Of a stretch of 64,000 nt of DNA, positions 11,490 to 21,792 are shown piece after piece. How positions within the stretch are numbered: the stretch's first letter is position 1; each line of letters opens with the position of its first letter. A program made the translations under genes and the position numbers. Source of the stretch: Falciphora oryzae (Eukaryota; Ascomycota; Sordariomycetes; Magnaporthales; Magnaporthaceae); assembly GCA_000733355.1 (NCBI GenBank), contig JNVV01000003.1:1506505-1570504 (forward strand), written 5' to 3'. Under the pieces are notes generated by a model. The model had not been told where the DNA came from, made no database searches, and saw only the letters and a program-made list of their open reading frames with translations.

Positions 11490-12885
11490 CAATCTCCAAT
11501 TGATAGATTCCTGTGAATCGTGTGACCTAGACCTATGTATCTTGAGTCTTGAATGCCCAGTGCACCCTCAATATTTCCTAGTCTGTCACACTTTGTTACG
11601 GAGGCCAACTCCCGCAGGCTTGCACTCCCGCACTGGCATTGGCGATGCCTAGCGGTCAATACCCGAGGCACTGTATCTCGGCACAAAGACCGGCCGATGT
11701 TGAGTAACGATACACAGAAGCTAGTCCTGGCCATCGATTCATCCCCAAAGCCTCTCGGCTCCGAAAAGTGACCAACCACCCGATATTTTGCAGCGTCTCG
11801 CTGCAGAGGCTACTCTAGCAGCCGTTTATTGTGCATTTCACCCCCTGTTCTCGGTGCTGGTCGGCGTACTCTTGAGCAACATCGCATGCAGGTGGGTATC
11901 CATACCCTCCTGCGAACGGCATCACCGACCCGGACGAGCCGGAAAGAGCTCATCCGATTTCTAGGTTTGGGGCTGTCCCAAATCCACCACCCGCCAAATT
12001 AGGCTGTCGTCTCTTCTAATATTAACTCACCAGCCTCCTGGAACGCGAGAAGCCGAGAACCAGGAGGATCTCTGACGAGGCGGAGCTATCATTCGAAGCT
12101 CTGGGAGCTCAGAACAAAGATGCTCTCCTGACCTTCCAGTGCTGCTGAGCGAAGCCCCCCTCCATGCGACCATGTTATTACACAGCTGACCGCCTATCGC
12201 TCCCCTTCTCTGCATCGAAGAGCCCACGTTCCAACACAATAAGGCGAACGCGCGAGCGCTGTGTTCATCCTCCTGCACGCTCTCCTCGCCCGAGCGTCTC
12301 ACTGCGTTCGCGCAGCAGCCACGGCCAGCACACCGACTACGCCATGACGACCCTTGTTGGTTTTCTCCATCGTGACGCACGAGTGCTGCGCATGGGATCC
12401 TTCTCGCAAACCACTGGCGGAATAAGCTGCAGGAGAAGATGCACCCTGCTCCTCGTGCGAGATACAGCAGCTGCGCAGCATGGTCGTTGACGAGCATGTG
12501 TAAAACGACGACGTGCGGAGAGGACGCAGTCAGCCTTTTGCCCCCGCCCGGCCGGACCTGGGGGAGCGTGGAAGCACACATGTGCTCTCTTACAGAGAGG
12601 CTCGCATACGACCTTTTTTTCTTTCATAAAAGCGCCGGTTTCCAGTGCTTGGACCAGAGGGCGTGCGTTCCCCCTCCCATGTCCGAAGCCCATGGCGAAC
12701 GGCCTGAATGCCGAGTTTGCCGCAAGATCCGCACAGACATTGCATTCCATTCTATTCTCGTCCATCTCTTGAATATTAATATCCTTCTGGAAGGCCCCTA
12801 TCCATCTGGCAGTTCTTGGCATCATCTGCCAGCACCGTCTTCCTCCTCTGGCTCCCGCCGACATCCTCTGGTCAAGCTCCTCACT
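11490..12885. other. Intergenic upstream of the laccase
   Basis: No supported gene; the overlapping open frames on both strands have no recognisable domains. The right end should contain the laccase promoter and leader. Confidence 0.5.
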
Positions 12886-15187
12886 ATGCACGCCAGCGGC
12901 TTCTCCTTGGCCGCCATTGCGCTCCTGTTGTGCCCCAGCTTCGCGGCGGCAGCAGCCACTCCCCGGCTGAGCCATCTGCACAAGTCGTCGGCCCGGCAGA
13001 CTGACTGCCGCACTGCGCCCAACCGGGCGTGCTGGAATACGGAAGGTTTCGACATCTTCACCGACTACTACGAGAAGGTGCCGGTTACCAATGTCACGAG
13101 GAAGGTAAGATATGCCGCCTCTTTCTTTGAGATACAGATGGCCTACTAGCGGCAGTAAACTGTGCGGGCCGAAGCTGACAAAAACTAGTACACTCTCCAC
13201 GTCACCGAGGTCGACAACTACGTCGGTGCCGATGGCGCGGTCAAGGAGAAGGCGATGTTGGTGAACGGTACGTGGCTATCGGGCCGGCGAAACCGATCTT
13301 CCCGCTATGCACACATTTTTGTTGTGGCCGAGAAATTTTCTGCTGACCTTCTTTTCTCCAGGCCAATTCCCAGGTCCTACACTGAGGGCAGGTATGTGGC
13401 AAACTGACTTGCCTTCCAGCTCGATTCTTGCCGAGCGTCTGGACTGACAGGAATATGCATCTATCAGACTGGGGTGACATGTTTGAGGTCACCGTAGTTA
13501 ACAACCTCCAATCGAATGGGTATGCTTTCCCCCTGATACCGAGGCAGGAGCAGCGAGGAGCAGCGAGAGCACTTCACACTAACATACCTAGCACTGGTGT
13601 CCACTGGCACGGCCTCCGACAGTATCTCAGCAACCTGAACGACGGCGTCCCGGGCGTGACCGAGTGCCCCATTCCTCCCGGGCAGAGCAAGACGTACCGG
13701 TTCCTTGCAAGCCAGTACGGCACAACGTGGTATCACACCCACGTTAGTTCGCAGTACGCCTACGGCACGACCGGCTCGCTCGTGATAGACGGGCCCGCGT
13801 CGGTGCCGTACGACATCGACCTCGGCCCCTTCCCCATCTCCGACTGGTACTACCCAAGCGTGGACAAGCTGCTGGACCGTGCCATGAGCTCACTCAACCC
13901 CTTTATACCGGGACAGCCCGCCTCCGCTCCGGCTAGCGACAACCTTCTCTTCAACGGAACGAATGTGAACCCCAAGGGCCCTGGTGGCAAATACGCTCGG
14001 GTTATGGTGACTCCTGGCAAGACGTGAGTTGGTCCTGCTTCTGCTAGCTGGTAGGTACTCGGCCACATTGACTGACGTGTTCGGGGTGGTCATCGCAGGC
14101 ACCGACTGAGGCTCATCAACCCGTCCGCCGACAACACCTTCGCCGTCTCCATCGCCGGGCACTCAATGACCGTGATCGAGGCCGACTTCGTGCCCGTCCA
14201 GCCCTTCACCACCACCAGCCTGTTCATGGGCATCGGGCAGCGGTACGACGTCATCCTCAACGCCAACCAAGGAGGCGGCAGCTACTGGATCAACGCCACC
14301 TTCTCAAGCGTCCCGACCTGCGGCCGCTCCGAGAACCCATTCCCCGCCGCGATCCTGACCTACGAAGGGTCGGCGCCCGACGCCCTGCCCGCGGGGCCGG
14401 GCACGCCGCCGCCCGACACCTTCTGCGCGGACCTGGCGGACCTGCAGCCCATCGTGAACGTCAACACCACCGTCACCGACTTCAGGGCGGACGCGGCGTC
14501 GACGCTGGCGGTGGCGCTCGACGTCGACGCGACCACGTCCAGGGTGTTCTGGACCGTCAACGGCAGCGCCATCGACGTCCAGTGGGAGAAGCCGGTGCTG
14601 CAGTACGTCCACGATGGCAACATGAGCTTCCCCCGGGAGCAGAACATCATCCAGCTGCCCAACAAGAACCAGTGGACCTACTGGCTCATCACGAACCCGT
14701 CGCCCGGGCCGCACCCTATCCATCTGCACGTAAGTGTTTTACACACTCTCACCGAGCCCATGTTTGTTCATGAAAGGATCGTGGGTGACCAACACTGGCA
14801 CAACCCAACAAAAAACAGGGCCACGACTTCCTCGTGCTCGGCCGCTCCGACGCCGTCGCCGACCCCCTCGCCGCCTCACAGCAGCAGATCGTCTTCAGCC
14901 CGACCGTCGACGCGGCCCGCCTGCGCGGCACCAACCCCGTCCGGCGCGACAGCACCATCCTGCCCGCTTGGGGCTGGCTCGCCCTCGCCTTCCAGACCGA
15001 CAACCCGGGCGCCTGGGTCATGCACTGCCACATCGCCTTCCACGCGTCCCAAGGGCTGAGCGTCGACTTCCTCGAGCTCGCCGACCAGATCCCCGGGGTA
15101 ATGAACCTCGGAGACCTGGCCCAGAACTGCGACGCCTGGAGGGAGTACGCCCCCAAGGCGCCGGCCAAGCCCGACTCGGGTCTTTGA
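12886..15187 (+). CDS. Secreted ascomycete laccase (multicopper oxidase)
   Basis: Laccase oxidising phenolic substrates with four-electron reduction of O2. Proposed exons are 12886-13104, 13189-13267, 13362-13391, 13468-13519, 13592-14023, 14099-14729 and 14819-15187, giving 603 aa with every phase consistent. A signal peptide covers about residues 1-23 (MHASGFSLAAIALLLCPSFA). Copper ligand regions are TGVHWHGLRQYLSNLNDGVP, TWYHTHVSSQ, HPIHLHGHDF (split exactly by the last intron after HPIHLH) and HCHIAFHASQGL. The residue ten past the T1 Cys is Leu, the non-coordinating axial type. The protein ends in DSGL, the C-terminal plug of asco-laccases such as those of Melanocarpus and Thielavia, and no extra tail follows it. 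The mature N-terminus after propeptide removal cannot be read. Roles in melanin, lignin or phenol detoxification are all possible. Confidence 0.93.
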
Positions 15188-15777
15188 GGGGGTGTCTGTG
15201 TTGCCCTTTCCTTCCCCTCCTTTGTCCCTTGTCTTTCTATTCTCCTTGCCCCCCATTGTTACTCTTCTTCATACATTTTCTTTCTCTTCTGCTTTCCGGC
15301 TAGACGTCGTGATTTTGGGTTTGTGGGCGTTTCAGAGGGTCCCCAGGACTGGAATTTAGGGATGCGGGTAATAATGTATGGTGTATTGTATACGACGTGT
15401 GGTTTTGCTGATATTTCGCCGCCTTCCCTCTCTCAGTTTTCGTCGCTGGAGCTGACGCTGCAGTTTCCTTCAATTCTCCTTTCTCTCTTTCTTTCGGGTT
15501 GGGAAGCCGTGTGCTCTGTGCCACTCTTTGTGTAATCTTAATACCATTATCTTAGCTCGTTTGTTCCAGGCAAAGAGAAGTTCGGGGCGAGGACATCTGT
15601 GCCATCGGTGACACGCTCAAGCTTGTGAGAAAATGGTTGCTGACAAGCTCATGGGCCCAGATCTCAAATTCAGGGGGATGACCATAGTAGTAAACCAACA
15701 CTTTGAAACTTCGCGGAAGAGCCTGACAGACGCGATTTCGCACCTTTATGACGACATCAATGATGTACATGCCCCCT
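15188..15777. other. Convergent intergenic spacer
   Basis: CT-rich 3' flank of the laccase followed by the 3' flank of the convergent RRM-type gene; no gene seen. Confidence 0.5.
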
Positions 15778-17505
15778 TCAAACCGCCCTATTTGCACGCG
15801 ACCTGTTCTCGCGGTACCGCTTCTCCTTGGCCGCCAACTTTCTGCGCTTCTTCCAAGACCGGTTGAGGTCGCCACGGTTCTCCCAGAACCACTTCTGGAA
15901 GTCTGAGGTCGCCGTGGCCGGCTCGTCAGCGCCACTGGGATCCCTAGCACCCGATTCACCGTCCTCATCTCCGTCCTCTTGGTCGCCATCGTCGCCCTCT
16001 TCCTCCTCATTCTCCTCGTCGAGGTCCTCCTGCCCAGGGGTCGGCCAGAACTTGAAGCTACGGCTGTGGTGGGCCGTGTCGGGCGTCGGGGCCGCGCTCC
16101 TGATGTTACGGAACTCCATGTCCTGCCGCGTGAATGGCGTCATGGGCGGCTGCTGGCTACTCTTGGGCTCCTCGTCCATGCCACCACCATCCTCCTCATC
16201 CGCCTGATCGCCCTCCGCGTCGAAGAAGGCGAACGAAGGCTGCGCTGGTGTGCCCGAGGCTCCACCGGCAGCGCCCCCGTCCGGCTTCGATCGCTTGTAG
16301 AGAGCCTCGAGTGGGTGGACTTTGGGAGTGGCCGGGGTGCTCGGAGGGATCTTGATGGTGAGGCTCATGACCGAGCCTGCGGACTTGGGCCTAGGCGACT
16401 CGGTCTTGGAGATGGCGCTGCCATCTTTCACCTTCTGGGCTGGTGACGAGGCGTCGGGGATCGAGATGGTCTGGGGCTTCGCTTTGGACCTCGGCGGGGC
16501 CATCGCGGCGTCTGCTTCACCGTCATCGTCGTCGTCGTCTGAAGAGGTGTCATTGCCGTCGCTGTCGCTTCCGCTTGAGCTCGTGGTGTCATCAGCCGCC
16601 GGCGGAGGCGGCGATGGCGACGGGGATTTGGCACGTTTGGAAGCCTTCCGAGAAGTGCGCGTGGAACGAGCTGCCTCGGCGATTTTGTTGTCCTGGCCGA
16701 TCCAGCCGACGCCCTCGACAAACTCGTTGGTAGCGCTCGTTTTGGAAGACTCGGCGGCGCTGTTCTTGAGGAATGTGGGGAACTTGGTCGTCTTCTCGAA
16801 CTCATGGATAACTACGGTTTCGGTTTTGCTCTTGCTCTTCCGCTTCTTGGACGATGAGCCCTGGTCGTCGATCTCGGCAGTAGTAGCAGTGGCGGTGGTC
16901 GGCACGACAGCCTTGATCAGGCACTCGGGCGCATCGGTGTACCGCGAGCGGATCCCCTTTTTGCGCTGCTTCTCCTCTTTCCGATCCTTCTTATCCTTCT
17001 TGTCCTTTTTATCGGCCTTGTCCTTCTTGCTCTTGCGCTCCTTGGTGGTCTCGGTGGCCTCAGTCGCAGTCCAGCCGCGCTTGACTCTGCGCCCCTCCTC
17101 AAGCTCGACACCGGGAATCTCCTCACGCTGACGCTTGCGCTTTTTGCTACTATCCTCTTTGACCCTGGGCGGCCCGTCCTCGCTCGACCTTTTCTTCGAG
17201 CCGGCGTCGGCGCCCGCCTCGTCCTTGTCGTGCCGCGGCATCTTGTCGGGCCTGGCCTTTTCGATGCGGATCTTGACACCCTTGAGGACGGCGCCGTTGA
17301 GCTTCTTCTTGATCTTGTCGGCCTCGAGCGTGGGGAGGTCGACGAAGCCGTAGCGCTTCTCAGGGAAGGCCTCGAGAGTATGGAACGATATGTTTTTGGC
17401 GCTGGGCAGGACCGCGGCGGGGACGATGACTTTCAGCAGGCCGGGGTCCAGGGGCGTGATGTGGAGGCGGGTGAGGGAGCTCGACGTGTCAGCTTCCATA
17501 TTCAC
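15778..17505 (-). CDS. RRM-type, lysine-rich nucleolar protein (Nop8/NOL8-like)
   Basis: Single-exon 575-aa protein. The N-terminal about 85 residues form a divergent RNA-recognition motif (TRLHITPLDPGLL, KRYGFVDLPTLEADKIKKKL, LKGVKIRIEKARP). The rest is low complexity: a Lys-rich middle (about 90-185) with likely nuclear localisation signals, a Ser/Asp-rich acidic run (about 300-335), a long acidic stretch (about 500-530), and a basic conserved C-terminus FQKWFWENRGDLNRSWKKRR. This layout matches fungal proteins annotated as Nop8-like or SRP40-like and suggests a pre-60S ribosome assembly role. That assignment is inference from domain order, since low-complexity sequence gives little support. 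Start could also be the Met at residue 3. Confidence 0.6.
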   Translation of the reverse strand: MNMEADTSSSLTRLHITPLDPGLLKVIVPAAVLPSAKNISFHTLEAFPEKRYGFVDLPTLEADKIKKKLNGAVLKGVKIRIEKARPDKMPRHDKDEAGADAGSKKRSSEDGPPRVKEDSSKKRKRQREEIPGVELEEGRRVKRGWTATEATETTKERKSKKDKADKKDKKDKKDRKEEKQRKKGIRSRYTDAPECLIKAVVPTTATATTAEIDDQGSSSKKRKSKSKTETVVIHEFEKTTKFPTFLKNSAAESSKTSATNEFVEGVGWIGQDNKIAEAARSTRTSRKASKRAKSPSPSPPPPAADDTTSSSGSDSDGNDTSSDDDDDDGEADAAMAPPRSKAKPQTISIPDASSPAQKVKDGSAISKTESPRPKSAGSVMSLTIKIPPSTPATPKVHPLEALYKRSKPDGGAAGGASGTPAQPSFAFFDAEGDQADEEDGGGMDEEPKSSQQPPMTPFTRQDMEFRNIRSAAPTPDTAHHSRSFKFWPTPGQEDLDEENEEEEGDDGDQEDGDEDGESGARDPSGADEPATATSDFQKWFWENRGDLNRSWKKRRKLAAKEKRYRENRSRANRAV

Positions 17506-19008
17506 CCCTCATCCTGCTCGAGCGCTTTGTGTTTGTCGCTGCCGAGGCTGGGTGGTGGTGGTGAGGCGGCAAAGAGGAGGGCCACACGTCGTCGCAATTG
17601 TGTTGCGCTATTGAGTCCGGGCGCTTCCTCGGTGGGAGGCTTGCGCAATGAGCAAGCAGAAAAAAACAAGCTTCTTTGGGCCCAACAGCAAGCTTACAGC
17701 AGCAGTTCAGCAGCCTGCAGGAGCACAGCACGGCACACATGTACTGAGTAAATTTTCACTCGGAACCCGCCGCTCGATGGCTGGGGTTACCTCCGCTCGG
17801 ATAATTGTGGAGCCTGGTTCGTGCCACTGATGGGCGCTGTCCATGTCACGCATGATTGGCGAGCTTCTTTGCAACGCCACGAGATCCCGGGAAACGGGCG
17901 CAACGGAGATCGACGCCGCAGCCCAGCAGAGAGCGAGGGTGACGGCATGGAACGCCGCGGGATGCGCAGTCTATTTCTGGTTTCTGTTTTCTGCGTTCCC
18001 GTTTCCTGACTATCATGACCGTGCTTGGCCCTCATGAGAATTTCACCGCAACCATCTTGACAACTACCATCAACAAGGACATCCAGCTTTCACACCAGAC
18101 ATAAGTACTTTATTCAGCGAGGTTGGCAACCCAAGCTGACATCCGTGGTATCGTCGTCCTTCTAGCCTGGCCAAGCCTCAAATCTGCGACGCAATCTTCT
18201 CTAGCCAAAAACGTGGACCCGCGGGTCACCAGAGAGAAGGGTAACATTGACGGGACACAGCCTTCGAGATGGACGTTTTGTTGATCAAGAGAGATCTGGG
18301 GTCTCGGGGCCTTCGGGCTGCCGATGTCATGCGGGATGCTCCGGGGACAGTCAATCGAGTGGCGACACGGAAGAACATGCGCTCATTTTGTAGAATGAAG
18401 ATAGAACGGCAGGCCCCAACGTACGCACGCCTGTACCTGCGGTGTCAGACTCCGTCTCAAGTTGCTGTATCAGATCTGCCCTGGGCCAGGCCCCAAAAGG
18501 GGACCTAAATCTGAGAAACCTTACCGTCGATCAGTTTTTGCGCCAATAGCAATCATCCAAACTGCACACCGCAGCAGCCCCGTAAGAGTCAGGACGAAGA
18601 CCCGACAGACAGGCACGCAGGTCAGGCCGTCAGCTGCATTGCGTTTGCAACGGCGACGTCGGCCAGGGGATGCCCCTGCGACGGAGACCGGGCAAGCCCC
18701 TGACCCCGTCCAAAATTTCGCGTCTCTGCTGGGATCACCAACGCCCCCCGACACTCGAGGTGGGTATCAAAGGGGTGAGCGACGGGCAATCCCCCACGTA
18801 TATAAAACCGTCGATCTTCCGCTGTGTCTGTTTCTGGCTGCCTTTTGCGGTAGCTCTGTCTCTCTCTATCATTCGCTTCTTGATCAGGCAGCCTTCTGGA
18901 AGGGTACCCCTCGTTTATTATTTGCTTCTTTTCTTACGCATTCTTGTGACTTTGCGACGCCAAGCCCTCTTTGATACCTCCCCACCCTCTCCAAAGTCTT
19001 CCTCCAAG
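17506..19008. other. Divergent promoter region
   Basis: About 1.5 kb between the RRM-type gene (minus) and the small secreted protein (plus). No gene recognised; a TATA box for the plus-strand gene is at 18799-18807. Confidence 0.5.
18799..18807 (+). promoter_or_regulatory. TATA box of the small secreted protein gene
   Basis: TATATAAAA about 200 nt upstream of the start codon, followed by CT-rich leader sequence typical of strongly transcribed fungal genes. Confidence 0.55.
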
Positions 19009-19675
19009 ATGCGTTTCTTCTCTGCCCTTCTGGTTGCTGGTGCGGCTCTCGTCTCGGCTGGTAAGTCTTCTATATAGTGGCAGAACTAACAACCATCGGG
19101 ACTCTACGGCATCTTGGATCAGCGCGTTGACACCGGACTCTTCTCTTTGCACAACAGCGCCGATTGAGGACCGCCAGGCCAAGCCATGCTTCGTCATCGG
19201 CAACACCGCGCTACCCAAGGAGGTCTCGGACGTGTCCACGGCCCTGCAGAGCCGCATAACCTGCTCCACCAGCGCCAAGACCATCTCGGGCGTGCCCGAC
19301 CTGACGGCCGGCGGCGTGTCCTTTAGCTCCATCAACTTTGTCGGCAAGGGCTCCCCCCTGGCCTTCGCGCTCGACAAGTTCAAGACGACGGAGCCGCTGG
19401 CCCAGAACGACCTCAAGAAGTTCCAGGCCGAGCTCGACGTCTACACGGCCACCGAGGCCGGCATCCGCTCCGTCGGCGGCAACGTCGCCGCCATCAAGGT
19501 ACCCAAGTTCTTCCTCTCCATGCAGGTCTCGCGCATCCAGACCGCCCAGGGCAACCCGCCCAAGGCCGCCGGCCTCCAGGTCGACCACCTCCTCGGCAAG
19601 GTCACCAAGAACGCCCCTCGCGAGTCCAAGGCCCTCCTCGACCAGGTCACGAAGCTGGCCAAGACCCTTTCGTAA
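19009..19675 (+). CDS. Small secreted protein (effector-like), unknown function
   Basis: 189-aa predicted secreted protein from exons 19009-19060 and 19158-19675. The 97-nt intron falls at the end of the signal peptide, MRFFSALLVAGAALVSA, so exon 2 supplies the mature N-terminus APIEDRQAKPCF. Two cysteines (PCF and ITCS) could form one disulphide. The rest is helical, Lys-rich and ends KALLDQVTKLAKTLS. No catalytic motif, GPI signal or known domain is seen. Similar small secreted proteins are common in Sordariomycetes. A strong TATA box and CT-rich leader suggest high or inducible expression, which is inference. Confidence 0.8.
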
Positions 19676-20070
19676 TAGAGCAGTCGGCCAGAGAAGAAAG
19701 AAGCTTTTTTTGCCCCTCACTTCGCGCCTCTTTCGCCCCTGAGTAATCCGGGAATGTGTGACATTGTGCCCACTAGCTTCTGCGCGGATCTCGGTCTCGT
19801 GCAAAGGCTATCAAGTAAATCGTAGTGGCATTAGCGTGACATTATTCCATAAGTGATACATCTTATAATCACATAGGCAAAGGTGCCTTTTTTCTTTTAT
19901 CATACAGAGTGGAGTCGGACCGCAAACCCTCGAGTCCTGGAAGCAAACCCGCCCAAATCCCTGGGCAAAGTCGTATAAATGGCGCAATGAAGACGCCATC
20001 CTTAGACCTGCCATCTCTGGCCGAAACGCCAGCCTGACCTCATTCCTTTCCTCCGCTCGCCCAGAGTCCA
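19676..20070. other. Convergent intergenic spacer
   Basis: 3' flanks of the secreted-protein gene and cytochrome c heme lyase. No gene seen. Confidence 0.5.
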
Positions 20071-21228
20071 TCATTGGTTGTTGGCCCTAGGCGTCTGGTT
20101 CCCCTCCCTAACCTCGGCGCCCGAGGCGCGCCACCAGACGTCGCCTCCCCAGCGCATCAGACGCTCGGCGGAACCGCTGAGAGTGGCGGCGGGTCGCACG
20201 TCGAGGTAGAAGACAGGCTCGCCTGTGGGCTCCGGGGGACCGGTGTAGTAGTCGATGACGTAGCGAACCTCCTTCTGCTGGCCGTTGACGTTGCGGGAGA
20301 CGTACCAGTCGTGACGGTCAAAAGGGGGCTCGGTTCTGCGGGAGCAAGGAGTGGTTAGTCGGACAGTTTGGCAATAAGGTAGGGCAAGAGAAGAGCAGAG
20401 CATGAAAAAGCCCCGGGGCTACGGGGAAACGCACCCAAACTTGGAGGGATAGAGCCAGCCCATGACCTGGAAGAAGGCGGCCTTGGGGGTCATGTCCTTT
20501 GGCCTGCCCTGGAAGCGGACCAGGCTCGGGGTCTCGGGCTTCTGGCCTTCCACCATCTCGAGCTGCCTGGCGATGAGCGGGGCCCTCTCCTCGCCCTGGC
20601 GCGAGATCTGCCAGCCCCTGGCCAGCCCCCGGCCGAAGCGCCTCTCCCACTCAACGATCTCGGCCCAGGCGCCCTCGTTGAGGAAGTTGTGGATGGCCAC
20701 CATGGGCTCGACGGCCGACGGGTCCGTGTCGGTGTAGCCCTTGCGCAGCAGCGCGTGGTACATCTGCTGCGGCGACGGGTACTCCCAGTTGCCCTCGCCG
20801 GCGCCGCGCGGGATCGTCGAGGCCTCGCGCTCCGTGGGGAGCGACATGGTCTGGTTTGGCGCGGGCCTGTTGGACAGGTCGGGGAACATGTAGTTTAGCG
20901 GGTTGAGGCGGGACAGCGTCGACTGCTTGGCCCCCGCCGCCGAGGGCTGGTCGTGGGCGACGGGACATGAAGACGGCGGGGGTGTTGTTGAGCTGGCGCT
21001 CGGCTTTGCTGTTGCTGGAGTGAAGGCGTCTATTGTCTTTTTGTGCATGGGGCAGCCGGCCTGGTGTAGAATCACAGTTAGCGTCTTCCCGCCTTCCGCC
21101 TAGGCTGGCTGGGCGCGCGGCGTGCGGCAGGCGATATGGCATACGGGAGGTGCGGCGCCGGAAGCCTGGTTATGTCGTGCATCTGATGGCGCTGGCGGCG
21201 CGGGAGAATCTGCCCAGAACCAGCCCAT
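20071..21228 (-). CDS. CYC3: Cytochrome c heme lyase (holocytochrome c synthase)
   Basis: Mitochondrial intermembrane-space enzyme attaching heme covalently to the CXXCH of apocytochrome c. Minus-strand exons are 21228-21145, 21060-20435 and 20335-20071 (324 aa). Exon 1 gives [14 protein letters not shown], the typical family N-terminus, and joins in phase 0 to [11 protein letters not shown]; the intron carries GCTAAC. Heme regulatory-type CP motifs occur twice (GCPMH, SSCPVAH). [51 protein letters not shown] and [11 protein letters not shown] are family signatures in the correct order. The C-terminal [10 protein letters not shown] and DVRPA complete the domain. Whether it serves c, c1 or both is not resolvable; the symbol names the family. 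It is divergent from another mitochondrial gene. Confidence 0.93.
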
Positions 21229-21792
21229 CGCTTAGGTTGTGTGTATAGTCGGGATAATAACTCGTGAGGCAAAGAAGTAGGGGCGGAGAATGAGGGTAGA
21301 CAGGTAGGTAGGTAGGTAGATGATATGTGGGTGGGATTATAAGTCGTCGAAAGAGTCTTCTTTTTTCTTCGAAATGTCAAGGTTTGCGCCGCTTCAAGGT
21401 TGCTGCGATTGGCGGTTTCCCGCGCTAAATTATTTCACGCAAGGGTGTTTCCGGGCTGGGATCTCGATAGCGACCCCGATAAATAACCGGCGGCGGGGGC
21501 AGGGATCTCGCGTGCGACTGAAGCGCCTAAAAGCTTGAGCTTCGCATGTGCTCAGCGCATCATGAATGTATTACGTCAGGCATGCGTGGGATAAGTCGTT
21601 GGTTTGGTGAGCTGACCATCAAATCAACCAACAACACTTGTGAGGGAGAAAGAGAGGAGTCGACTTCCACTTCTGAGCAACACCATTGAAACCCCCCAAC
21701 ACACATTTCAATGGCGAGGATATGATGGGCGCCCGGCGCGGCAAACACCACACAATTACACCCAACAATCTCCAGCGGGATCGCGCGGCGAC
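21229..21792. promoter_or_regulatory. Shared divergent promoter region of two mitochondrial genes
   Basis: 565 bp separate the start codons of heme lyase (minus) and the ADCK2-like kinase (plus). It contains a GGTA repeat at 21303-21318. No specific factor site identified. Confidence 0.5.

Noticed and set aside
12337..13200. 287-aa open frame on the minus strand over the laccase start
   Set aside because: It is antisense to the laccase signal peptide and first exons, has no family motif, and reflects GC-rich shadow coding.
12886..19675. Possible secondary-metabolite cluster around the laccase
   Set aside because: Neighbours are an RRM protein and a small secreted protein; no synthase, tailoring set or cluster regulator is present.
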